Shown piece after piece: positions 24,065-32,097 of a stretch of DNA of 42,341 nt (positions are counted from its first letter, which is position 1; the number at the start of each line of letters is the position of its first letter). Under the pieces are notes generated by a model, which made no database searches, was not told the origin of the DNA, and was given only the letters and a program-made list of their open reading frames with translations. Origin of the DNA: Pseudomonadota bacterium (lineage in GTDB: Bacteria > Pseudomonadota > Gammaproteobacteria > Burkholderiales > Gallionellaceae); contig JAJXTT010000001.1 of NCBI GenBank assembly GCA_021783525.1, forward strand, positions 1 through 42,341. The letters run 5' to 3'. Position numbers and translations under genes: made by a program.

Positions 24065-24941
24065 AGCCCCTGTGCCACATCAAATCGCCTGTGACGCAAA
24101 TGCATCAATAAGCACAGTGAAGGTTCCGGTAAGCGTCGTCATCCCTTGTTATCGTTGCCGTGATTCGATAGACCGTGCCGTGGCCTCAATTGCGGCACAA
24201 ACGATGTTTCCCCATGAGGTCATTCTTGTAGAAGACGCGAGCCAAGACGATGGGGCAACCCTGGATGCGCTGCATCGTCTGGCTAAGGAATACGGTGATG
24301 TTTTGATAGTGGTCGTTATCGCGCTGTCGCAAAACAGCGGACCCGCAACCGCGCGAAACCGTGGCTGGGCAGCGGCCAGCCAGCCTTACATTGCCTTTCT
24401 GGATGCGGATGATGCATGGCATCCAAGAAAAATTGAGATGCAATATGGGTGGATGGAGGCACATCGCGAATATGCGCTCACGGGGCATGCGTATTCGATA
24501 CAAAACAGTGACGACACCAATTGGCCGGCGCTTGGTCGTCTGATGATGGTGCGGCCGGTGTCAAAGAATGGGGCCTTGTTTTCCAATCCATTCGCAACCA
24601 GAACGGTCATGCTCAAGCGTGATTTGCCATTTAGATTCAAGGAGGGAAAGCGATACGCGGAGGACTATTTGCTGTGGTTGCAGATACTTCAATCTGGCGT
24701 GCCGGCAGCATTTATGGATATGCCATTGGCTTCAACTTTCAAGGAGGACTACGGGTCAGCGGGCTTGAGCACACGACTCTGGAAAATGGAGGCCGGCGAA
24801 CTGGACAGTTATTGGGAACTCCATCGAAAGGGGACCATCGGGTTGCTGATGGTTTCCTGTCTCTCTGTCTATTCGATTGCGAAGTATGTGCGCCGTGTGG
24901 CCCTTGTGTTGCCGCGCCGGCTGATCGCGCGTTGCGCCTGA
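24057..24941 (+). CDS. Glycosyltransferase family 2
   Basis: A 294-aa GT-A enzyme: VPVSVVIPCYRCRDSIDRAV, VILVEDASQDDGATLD, NSGPATARNRGWAAA and YIAFLDADDAWHPRKIEMQY, the last holding the metal-binding DxD. C-terminal hydrophobic and basic segments (LLMVSCLSVYSIAKYV, RRVALVLPRRLIAR) may associate with the membrane. It overlaps the CgeB-like gene by eight bases; GGAAGG lies upstream of ATG 24057. Donor unknown. Confidence 0.88.
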   Translation: MIEAPVPHQIACDANASISTVKVPVSVVIPCYRCRDSIDRAVASIAAQTMFPHEVILVEDASQDDGATLDALHRLAKEYGDVLIVVVIALSQNSGPATARNRGWAAASQPYIAFLDADDAWHPRKIEMQYGWMEAHREYALTGHAYSIQNSDDTNWPALGRLMMVRPVSKNGALFSNPFATRTVMLKRDLPFRFKEGKRYAEDYLLWLQILQSGVPAAFMDMPLASTFKEDYGSAGLSTRLWKMEAGELDSYWELHRKGTIGLLMVSCLSVYSIAKYVRRVALVLPRRLIARCA

Positions 24942-24945
24942 GAGA

Positions 24946-26130
24946 ATGTCTATGGGGTGTTCAAAGGGCGACGAGCTGAATGGCGTACGGATCGCACGAG
25001 TTTCCACGGTTCCCTATTTCGTGGTTTCACAGCTTAAGGGCCAAATCGAATACCTATCGCGGATGGGGGCAAAAGTGGTCGTGGTCACCTCACCGGGGCC
25101 AGAGTTGAAGATGATTACTGCTGAAAATGTATCCGTGGAAACCGTCGAGATTCCGCGTTCGATTCAACCGCTTCGGGACCTGATGGCGCTGTTCCGGCTG
25201 TTCCGCTGCTTCCGGCGCTATCATTTCGCCATTGTTCACTCGACGACCCCCAAGGCGGGGCTGCTCTGCGCTGTCGCTGGAGTGCTCTCGCGAGTGCCCG
25301 TTCGCCTGCATACCTTTACCGGGCAGCCCTGGGTCAACCTCACGGGGCCTGTGCGCCAGTTCGCCAGATGGGCCGACTGGGTGATCGGCAGACTCAGCAC
25401 CGGATGCTATGCGGATAGCGAAAGCCAGCGTGAGTTTCTTGTTGCTGAAGGTGTGGTACCAGCATCGAAGATTGGCGTGATCGGAAAAGGTTCACTCGCA
25501 GGTGTGGATCTCCAGCGTTTCGATCCGGCCCGCTGGTCCGGAGGCGAAAAGTCCGCTTTGCGGCGCGAGCTTGGGCTGAGTGAATCAGGACGGACCATCC
25601 TTTTTGTGGGCCGCATAACCAATGACAAGGGGGTGGGGGAGTTGCTCAAGGCATTTGAGGCTCTGCTTCATCAGGATTACGACCTGGACCTCTTGCTGGT
25701 CGGACCTCTGGATGCAGAACTTGGTGGCAAGGCAGGGCTGGATGTCGAGGCGCTGGCCAAGCTGAGCCGGGTGCACCATGTAGGTTATACCGACTGCCCT
25801 GAGCGCTATATGGCGATTTCTGACTTCCTGTGTCTGCCCAGTTACCGCGAGGGGTTCGGCACGGTTGTGATCGAGGCGGCCGCGATGGGATTGCCGACGT
25901 TGGGAACGCGGATCTATGGCCTAAGTGATGCGGTCGAGGATGACGTAACTGGCTTACTTGTGCCGCCCAGGAATGTGGAGGCCCTGGCCGGGGCAATGAG
26001 AGCGATGCTTGATGACCAATCACGCTTGGCAAGGATGGGAAAGGCGGCGAGGGCGCGTTGTATCGAATATTTCGATGCGGCATATGTCAATTCGCTGCTG
26101 GTTGCAGAATATGTCCGCCAGTTGCCTTGA
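24946..26130 (+). CDS. Glycosyltransferase, GT4 type
   Basis: A 394-aa GT-B enzyme. N-terminal VRIARVSTVPYFVVSQLKGQ and HSTTPKAGLLCAVAGVLSRV; C-terminal ILFVGRITNDKGVGELLKAF, DLLLVGPLDAE, FLCLPSYREGFGTVVIEAAA with the E-x7-E donor motif, and YGLSDAVEDDVTGLLVPP. The layout is that of GT4 enzymes acting early in O-antigen assembly, often adding GalNAc-type sugars after the initiating transferase, which fits the wbpV-wbpL-wbpM set downstream. ATG 24952 is an alternative start. This is the last gene before a 91-base gap and the move into strongly GC-rich genes. Confidence 0.88.
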   Translation: MSMGCSKGDELNGVRIARVSTVPYFVVSQLKGQIEYLSRMGAKVVVVTSPGPELKMITAENVSVETVEIPRSIQPLRDLMALFRLFRCFRRYHFAIVHSTTPKAGLLCAVAGVLSRVPVRLHTFTGQPWVNLTGPVRQFARWADWVIGRLSTGCYADSESQREFLVAEGVVPASKIGVIGKGSLAGVDLQRFDPARWSGGEKSALRRELGLSESGRTILFVGRITNDKGVGELLKAFEALLHQDYDLDLLLVGPLDAELGGKAGLDVEALAKLSRVHHVGYTDCPERYMAISDFLCLPSYREGFGTVVIEAAAMGLPTLGTRIYGLSDAVEDDVTGLLVPPRNVEALAGAMRAMLDDQSRLARMGKAARARCIEYFDAAYVNSLLVAEYVRQLP

Positions 26131-26221
26131 GTAATTCTTTGGCGCATCAGGGTAACAGGGGTCCCGAAGCGGGCGCGTCTGAATCTCAGTGCGCAGCCCG
26201 GGTTGCAGGATGATTTTATAA

Positions 26222-27148
26222 ATGAGAGTGCTGGTGACAGGTGCCACAGGTTTTGTCGGCCGCGCGCTGTGTGACCAATTGAAGGTCGCTGGCCACACGG
26301 TTATCCCCGCGCTGCGGCGAGGCTCCGGCTTGACGAATGAAGTGGTGACCGGAGATATGTGTTCTTCGACGGATTGGCGCATGGCGCTCGAAGGCTGCGA
26401 TGCGGTGGTGCATCTTGCAGCGCGTGTGCACATGATGCGGGAAAGCGCCCAAGATCCCCTCGTCTCGTACCGCGAGATCAACACTGAGGCCACCCTTAAT
26501 CTTGCACGTCAGGCAGCCCGCGCTGGGGTGAAGCGCTTCGTTTTTATCAGCACCATCAAGGTCAACGGTGAGGGGCGCGATGTGCCCTATCGTGAAACCG
26601 ATGCGCCAATGCCCGAGGATGCGTATGCGATTTCAAAGTGGGAAGCCGAGCAGGGCTTGCAGCGGATTGCGCAGCAAACCGGGCTGGAAGTTGTCATCCT
26701 GCGGCCGCCACTTGTGTACGGACCGGGAGTCAAGGCGAACTTCCTGCGCTTGCTGCGCACGGTCAAGCGCGGCTGGCCGCTGCCGCTGGGCGCGATTCGC
26801 AACCGCCGCAGCCTGCTGTACCTAGGGAATTTCGTCGATGCGATCCGGTTGTGTGTAGAGCGCCCGGCCGCTGCGGGACAGACCTTTTTGCTGGACGACG
26901 GTCAAGCGGTTTCCACCCCCGACCTGATCCGTGCGCTGGCGAGGGCCATCGGACGCCCGGCACGACTCGTAGCAGTGCCGGTGGGGATACTTGAATTTGC
27001 GGGGACGCTGTTGGGTAGGCGTGCGGCGGTGGCGAGGCTGACGAGTTCGCTTTATGTGGACAACTCGGCTATACGGTTGCGCTTGGACTGGACACCGCCG
27101 TTTTCAATGGAGGCAGGGTTGGCAGCGACCGTGGCTGCTTTGGCATGA
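26222..27148 (+). CDS. wbpV: NAD-dependent epimerase/reductase, WbpV-like
   Basis: A 308-aa extended SDR: MRVLVTGATGFVGRALCDQL, VVHLAARVHMMRE, FISTIKVNGEG and YAISKWEAEQGL (catalytic Tyr and Lys), then RPPLVYGPGVKANFLRL. Relatives next to wbpL and wbpM reduce the 4-keto group of UDP-2-acetamido-2,6-dideoxy-xylo-hexos-4-ulose to make UDP-QuiNAc or UDP-FucNAc. The configuration made at C4 cannot be told from the sequence. AGGATG lies ten bases before ATG 26222. It overlaps wbpL by four bases. Confidence 0.83.
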   Translation: MRVLVTGATGFVGRALCDQLKVAGHTVIPALRRGSGLTNEVVTGDMCSSTDWRMALEGCDAVVHLAARVHMMRESAQDPLVSYREINTEATLNLARQAARAGVKRFVFISTIKVNGEGRDVPYRETDAPMPEDAYAISKWEAEQGLQRIAQQTGLEVVILRPPLVYGPGVKANFLRLLRTVKRGWPLPLGAIRNRRSLLYLGNFVDAIRLCVERPAAAGQTFLLDDGQAVSTPDLIRALARAIGRPARLVAVPVGILEFAGTLLGRRAAVARLTSSLYVDNSAIRLRLDWTPPFSMEAGLAATVAALA

Positions 27149-28113
27149 ACTGGCTGGTGCCTTTTTCTGCTTTTGCCATCTGCTGGCTGGTGTTGACCTG
27201 GTTGCTGCGCCGCGGTGGCTTGCCGATGGATCATCCAAACGAACGTTCGCTGCATGCGACGCCGACACCGCGCAGCGGGGGACTGGGCATCATGGCCGGG
27301 ATGAGTGTGGCCGCTGTGTGGCTGGCTGGTATCGATTTGTTTCAGGCGGCGCTGCCGATGGTATTGGCGGCATTCGTGTTGGCTGCGGTGTCGGTGTTGG
27401 ACGACGTGCGTGGGCTGCCGGTTGCGCTGCGTTTTCTCGCGCATTTCGTTGCGGCGACGGCGTGCCTGCTGGCACTGGGCCTGACCGGATGGGCTTTGCT
27501 GGTCGGCACGCTGGCGGTGGTGTGGATGACCAATCTCTACAATTTCATGGACGGCGCCGACGGGCTGGCGGGCGGCATGGCGGCAATCGGCTTCGGCGCG
27601 CTGGCGCTGGCTGCGTGGCGGGGTGATGCGCCCGAACTGGCCAGATTCTCCACAGCGATTGCGGCGGCGGCGCTGGCGTTTCTGCGCTTCAACTTTCCTC
27701 CGGCGCGGGTGTTCATGGGTGATTCGGGTTCGATTCCGCTGGGATTCCTGGCAGCGACGTTGGGCATCCTCGGATGGCGGCAGGGGGTGTGGCCCTGGTT
27801 GTTCCCGCTGCTGGTGTTCTCGCCTTTCATCGTCGATGCCAGCGTGACGCTGTCGCGGCGCGGCTTGCGCGGTGAAAAAATCTGGCAAGCGCACCGTTCG
27901 CATTATTATCAGCGCGTGGTGTTGCTGGGCGCATCGCATCGCCAGCTCGCTTTGGCCGCCTATGTGTTGATGCTGGCCACTGCTGCGCTGGCATTCACGC
28001 TGCTGCTTGTGCCGCAGCACACCGTGTGGCTGCTTATACTGTGGGCCGCAACCTATTCGCTGATTTTTATAGCCATCGACCGGCGCTGGCATCGACCCCG
28101 CAATGAACTTTAA
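27145..28113 (+). CDS. wbpL: Undecaprenyl-phosphate sugar-1-phosphate transferase, WecA/WbpL family
   Basis: A 322-aa polytopic membrane protein with about ten hydrophobic segments. It transfers a HexNAc-1-phosphate from UDP-sugar to undecaprenyl phosphate, starting the glycan on the lipid. Family motifs seen: the DD pair in VSVLDDVRGLP, the catalytic loop NLYNFMDGADGLAGG, FMGDSGSIPLGF, and the C-terminal HRSHYYQRVV, which is the WbpL form of the MraY/WecA histidine motif. It is flanked by wbpV and wbpM, so the sugar is probably FucNAc or QuiNAc. Confidence 0.9.
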   Translation: MNWLVPFSAFAICWLVLTWLLRRGGLPMDHPNERSLHATPTPRSGGLGIMAGMSVAAVWLAGIDLFQAALPMVLAAFVLAAVSVLDDVRGLPVALRFLAHFVAATACLLALGLTGWALLVGTLAVVWMTNLYNFMDGADGLAGGMAAIGFGALALAAWRGDAPELARFSTAIAAAALAFLRFNFPPARVFMGDSGSIPLGFLAATLGILGWRQGVWPWLFPLLVFSPFIVDASVTLSRRGLRGEKIWQAHRSHYYQRVVLLGASHRQLALAAYVLMLATAALAFTLLLVPQHTVWLLILWAATYSLIFIAIDRRWHRPRNEL

Positions 28114-29938
28114 TTCGCGCATCTTCACCATCATCCTTCACGACATCCTGGCGGCGGCTTTCGCCTGGCTGGCTGGCTATTGGCTGCGCTTCAATCTGGC
28201 AGTGCCGTCCGAATTCCAGGCTGCAGCGGTGTCAACCTTGCTTTGGGTGATGCCGCTGCAGGCCGTGGTGTTCTGGCGCTTTGGCCTGTACCGCGGGATC
28301 TGGCGCTTTGCAAGCCTGCCCGATCTCAAGCGCATTGTGCTCGCGGTGGGGATTGCAGCGCTGCTGGTACCTGTGATGTTGATCCTGTTCCGCGTCAGTG
28401 CGGTGGTACCGCGCTCCGTGCTGATTCTCGACCCCCTTCTGCTGCTCATCGCGATGGGCGGCAGCCGTCTGGCTTATCGCGCCTGGAAGGAGCACCGCCT
28501 GGCCAGCGTGCTGCACCCGGACAGCAAGCCCGTGCTGGTGGCGGGAGCCGGTTCGGCGGCCGACTTCCTGTTGCGCGAACTGGCCCGCAATCCGTCAGGC
28601 TTCCATGTGGTGGGTCTGCTGGACGACAGCCGCGACAAGCAGGGGCGGCTGGTGCAGGGCATCCCGGTGCTGGGTGGGCTGGACGAGGTGACAGCCTGGG
28701 CGAAGAAGATGGAGGTCGACGATGTGGTGCTGGCACTGCCATCGGCCGCGCATGCAGTACGCAAGCGCATCACCCAGGTCTGTGCCGATGCCGGCCTGAA
28801 TGTGATGACGATTCCGTCGCTCGAGGATCTGGTGGCGGGCCGGGTGTCGGTGTCGAGCCTGCGCCGCATCGAGCTCGACGACTTGCTGGGACGCGATCCG
28901 GTGCAGCTCGACGACAGCGGCCTGCATCATCTGCTCACCGGCCAGGTGGTGATGGTGACCGGGGCCGGGGGCTCGATCGGTTCCGAGCTGTGCCGCCAGA
29001 TCGCGCGCTTCAAGCCGGCGAAGCTGGTGCTGTTCGAGCAGTCCGAGCTGGCGCTGTACGCGATGGAACAGGAGTTGCCCCAGCGTTTTCCTGAGCTGCA
29101 GATCGCACCGGTGATCGGCGACGTGAAAAACGCCGCCTGGATGAGCCGGGTGATGGCCGAGCACCGTCCCGCCGTGATATTCCATGCAGCGGCCTACAAG
29201 CACGTGCCGCTTATGGAGAATGACAATGCATGGGAAGCGGTACGCAACAACGTGCTCGGAACGCAGGTGGTCGCCGCGGCCGCGCAGGCGCATGGCGTCG
29301 CCAAGTTCGTGATGATCTCCACCGACAAGGCCGTCAACCCGACCAACGTCATGGGCGCGACCAAGCGGCTCGCCGAGATGGCCTGCCAGGCGATGCAGCA
29401 GCCGGGCGGCACACGCTTCGTGTCGGTGCGCTTCGGCAATGTGCTCGGCTCGTCCGGCAGCGTGATCCCCAAGTTCCAGAAGCAGATCGAGGCGGGCGGA
29501 CCGGTGACGGTGACGCATCCCGAGATCACGCGCTATTTCATGTCGATCCCGGAGGCGGCGCAGCTGGTGCTGCAGGCGGGGCTGATGGGCGAGGGCGGCG
29601 AGATCTTCGTGCTCGACATGGGCGAGCCGGTGAAGATCGCCGAACTGGCCAGGCTCATGATCCGCCTGTCGGGCGCGGACGAAGACCGCATCCGCATCGA
29701 ATACACCGGCCTGCGTCCAGGCGAAAAGCTCTACGAGGAACTGCTCGCCGACGACGAGTCGACGCTGCCGACGCCGCATCCCAAGTTGCGGGTGGCGAAG
29801 GCGCGCGCGGCCGACGCTGGCTGGTACACCGAGTGCATGGACTGGCTGGCCCACCCCGATATCTACGATGAAGCGACCGTCAAGGCCAAGTTGAAGAACT
29901 GGGTGCCGGAATACCAGCCGGAGACCCCGCCGGCATGA
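28103..29938 (+). CDS. wbpM: UDP-GlcNAc 4,6-dehydratase, membrane form
   Basis: A 611-aa FlaA1/CapD-family protein. Residues 1-120 hold four membrane segments, about 145-260 a Rossmann-like CoA_binding-type domain (VLVAGAGSAADFLLREL), and the rest the dehydratase, with cofactor loop VTGAGGSIGSELCRQ near 285-299 and STDKAVNPTNVMGATKR near 405-420. The usual SDR tyrosine is Met (VMGATK), as in WbpM, while the soluble PseB in this window keeps Tyr. It makes UDP-2-acetamido-2,6-dideoxy-xylo-hexos-4-ulose for WbpV. It overlaps wbpL by 11 bases and waaF-like 29935 by four. Confidence 0.93.
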   Translation: MNFNSRIFTIILHDILAAAFAWLAGYWLRFNLAVPSEFQAAAVSTLLWVMPLQAVVFWRFGLYRGIWRFASLPDLKRIVLAVGIAALLVPVMLILFRVSAVVPRSVLILDPLLLLIAMGGSRLAYRAWKEHRLASVLHPDSKPVLVAGAGSAADFLLRELARNPSGFHVVGLLDDSRDKQGRLVQGIPVLGGLDEVTAWAKKMEVDDVVLALPSAAHAVRKRITQVCADAGLNVMTIPSLEDLVAGRVSVSSLRRIELDDLLGRDPVQLDDSGLHHLLTGQVVMVTGAGGSIGSELCRQIARFKPAKLVLFEQSELALYAMEQELPQRFPELQIAPVIGDVKNAAWMSRVMAEHRPAVIFHAAAYKHVPLMENDNAWEAVRNNVLGTQVVAAAAQAHGVAKFVMISTDKAVNPTNVMGATKRLAEMACQAMQQPGGTRFVSVRFGNVLGSSGSVIPKFQKQIEAGGPVTVTHPEITRYFMSIPEAAQLVLQAGLMGEGGEIFVLDMGEPVKIAELARLMIRLSGADEDRIRIEYTGLRPGEKLYEELLADDESTLPTPHPKLRVAKARAADAGWYTECMDWLAHPDIYDEATVKAKLKNWVPEYQPETPPA

Positions 29939-31026
29939 GTGCCGTTCGGCTCGATCAGATTCGCCGCGTCCTCGTCATCAAGTGGAGCGCGCTGGGCGAC
30001 GTGGTGATCGCCAGCGCCCTGATGGAGGACATTGCGCGCGCATTGCCGCACGCCGAGATCCACCTCAATACGCAGCCGAATTGCGCTGGCCTGTTTGCGC
30101 ACGATCCGCGTTTTGCCGAGGTGTGGGCGATCGACGTGCGCAGCAAGGCGCACCGCTGGGCCAACAGCCTGGCCTGGCTGAAGAAAGTGCGTGCGGGCCG
30201 CTTCGATCTGGTGATCGACCTGCAGCGCTCGGACCATTCGCGCTTCCTGCTGTCGCTGCTTCTCCTCGTCGGCGGGGCGCCGCGCATCCGTGTCGGCAAC
30301 CGCGGCGGCTTTCCCTACACGCATCAGCCGGCGATTCGCAATGCGGACGCGCATGCGTTCCCGATGATGCAGTCGGTGCTGCAGGCGATCGGTATTCCCA
30401 CGACGACCTCGCATCCGGTCCTGTATCCGGCGGCCGATCGTTTGCCCGCAGTGGACGCGCTGCGGCGGCGGCATGGCCTGGAAGACGGGCGCTTCGTGGT
30501 GCTGCTGCCCGGCGCGGCCGCAGCCCATCCGCTCAAGCGCTGGGGCGCGGCGCGCTTTGCCGAACTCGCCCGCCTGCTGCACGCCCAGGGCGTGCCGAAG
30601 ATCGCCGTCGTCGGCGGGCCGGACGAGGTCGACGATTGCGCCGAGATCGCCGCGGTCGGCGATTATGTGGTGAACCTCAACGGCCAGCTGCAGCTGCTCG
30701 ACATCGCGCCGCTGTGCGCGGGGGCGATCGCGATCATCGGCAACGACACCGGCACTGCCCATTTTGCGTCGGCTGCCGAGCGCCCCCTGCTGGTGCTGTG
30801 CGGCCCGACCGATCCGCGCCGCGTCAAGCCCATCGGCCGTACGGCCGTTGCCGTGCAGGCGCAACTGCCGTGCCGCAGCTGCTACGCCAAGGTCTGCGCC
30901 AACCCCGACACCCAGGCCTGCATGAAGGCGATCACGCCGGAATGGGTGGCGGCGCGTCTGCCCGAACTGGCGGCGGGCGAAATGAAGCCGGGGCAGAATT
31001 GGCCCGGCGGCCTGCGCAGCTTTTGA
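29935..31026 (+). CDS. Glycosyltransferase family 9 (heptosyltransferase-like)
   Basis: A 363-aa GT-B enzyme of the ADP-heptose:LPS heptosyltransferase family. The N-terminal RRVLVIKWSALGDVVIASAL carries the catalytic Asp after the Gly; the donor domain has FVVLLPGAAAAHPLKRWG, AARFAELARLL, AIIGNDTGTAHFASAAERPL and VLCGPTDPRRVKPIG. The late CRSCYAKVC resembles the cysteine-rich tail in some members. It probably builds the lipopolysaccharide core, although GT9 enzymes outside WaaC/F/Q exist. ATGA overlap with wbpM. Confidence 0.88.
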   Translation: MSAVRLDQIRRVLVIKWSALGDVVIASALMEDIARALPHAEIHLNTQPNCAGLFAHDPRFAEVWAIDVRSKAHRWANSLAWLKKVRAGRFDLVIDLQRSDHSRFLLSLLLLVGGAPRIRVGNRGGFPYTHQPAIRNADAHAFPMMQSVLQAIGIPTTTSHPVLYPAADRLPAVDALRRRHGLEDGRFVVLLPGAAAAHPLKRWGAARFAELARLLHAQGVPKIAVVGGPDEVDDCAEIAAVGDYVVNLNGQLQLLDIAPLCAGAIAIIGNDTGTAHFASAAERPLLVLCGPTDPRRVKPIGRTAVAVQAQLPCRSCYAKVCANPDTQACMKAITPEWVAARLPELAAGEMKPGQNWPGGLRSF

Positions 31027-31034
31027 GAACGCCC

Positions 31035-32093
31035 ATGGCGAACACCCGCCTGCGCGTGAAAGTGCTCAGCAGCCTGCCGGCTGCGATCTGGATGCACCAG
31101 TTCCCGCACAACGAGCCGCTGTGGGGGGATTGCGAATTCACCTTCGAGCGCGATGCGCGCGACTACGACTGGCTGCTGGTGTACGACGATCTTCCAGAGC
31201 GCCCGGGCGAGCCGAAGAAGACCACGCGCGAGGACCTCGCCTGCCCGCGCGCGCATACCCTGCTGGTGAGCAGCGAGCCGTCGTCGGTGAAGATCTACGG
31301 CAACAGCTTTACCCGCCAGTTCGGCGCGGTGCTGACGAGCCAGCCGGAGTGGGCGCTGCCGCATCCGCAGCGCATCTTTTCGCAGCCGGCGCTGCACTGG
31401 TTCTACGGCATGGGCCGCCGCACGATCCTGCCGTTCGACCGCATGCTCGACGAACCGCCTGTCGACAAGCGCCGCGCCGTGTCGATGGTGTATTCGCCCA
31501 AGGCGATGCGCCACACGCTGCACTACCACCGTGCCCGCTTCATGCGCTGGCTGGTCGAGCACATGCCGGAGCTCGACACCTTCGGCCGCGAGACCGCGCG
31601 CCCGTTGGACGACAAGGCCGACTGCCTGCGCGATTACCGCTATCACGTCGCGATCGAAAACTTCATCGGCGAACATCACTGGACGGAGAAGCTGGCCGAC
31701 CCGTTCCTCGGGCTGTCACTGCCTTTCTATTACGGCTGCCCGAATGCCGAGGCGTATTTCCCCGCGGACAGTTTCGTCCGCATCGACATCCACGACCCCC
31801 AGGGCGCGCTCCGGACCATCCGCGCAGCGATCGCCAGCAACGAATACGAGAAACGCCTGCCTGCGCTGATGGAGGCGCGGCGGCGGGTGATGTTCGAATA
31901 CAACCTGTTTGCCGTGGCGGCGCGCGAGATCGCACGGCTGCATCGTGCCGATGCGCAGGCCGAGCCGGGCGCCGCCATCCTGTCGCGCCGCGCGCTGCGG
32001 CTGTCCAGTCCGTTGGTGGCGCTGCGCGATGTCTACGGCAAGCTGCGCGGGCGCCTGCGGCATCTGCCGGGCGCGCTCAGCGGCCGTTCATAG
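31035..32093 (+). CDS. Glycosyltransferase family 10 (fucosyltransferase-like)
   Basis: A 352-aa protein whose C-terminal part carries the GT10 signature: YHVAIENFIGEHHWTEKLAD, then LSLPFYYGCPNAEAYFP and SFVRIDIHD. GT10 enzymes are GDP-fucose-dependent alpha-1,3/4-fucosyltransferases, with the Glu and Lys of the TEKL segment contacting the donor. ATG 31035 is chosen; the frame is open far upstream only as a shadow of the GT9 gene. A gmd-type gene at the left edge could feed GDP-fucose synthesis if an fcl gene lies outside. The gene ends four bases from a convergent one. Confidence 0.82.
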   Translation: MANTRLRVKVLSSLPAAIWMHQFPHNEPLWGDCEFTFERDARDYDWLLVYDDLPERPGEPKKTTREDLACPRAHTLLVSSEPSSVKIYGNSFTRQFGAVLTSQPEWALPHPQRIFSQPALHWFYGMGRRTILPFDRMLDEPPVDKRRAVSMVYSPKAMRHTLHYHRARFMRWLVEHMPELDTFGRETARPLDDKADCLRDYRYHVAIENFIGEHHWTEKLADPFLGLSLPFYYGCPNAEAYFPADSFVRIDIHDPQGALRTIRAAIASNEYEKRLPALMEARRRVMFEYNLFAVAAREIARLHRADAQAEPGAAILSRRALRLSSPLVALRDVYGKLRGRLRHLPGALSGRS

Positions 32094-32097
32094 CAAA

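Noticed and set aside
27052..28134. A 360-aa open frame on the minus strand opposite wbpL
   Set aside because: Its low-complexity His/Gln/Arg-rich translation is a shadow of a GC-rich gene; wbpL on the plus strand has all family motifs.
28595..29854. A 419-aa open frame on the minus strand opposite wbpM
   Set aside because: Rich in His and Arg with no domain signal; it mirrors the codon pattern of wbpM.
29982..31034. Upstream extension of the GT10 frame to 703 residues
   Set aside because: It runs through the heptosyltransferase in another frame and its translation is Arg/Ala-rich noise.
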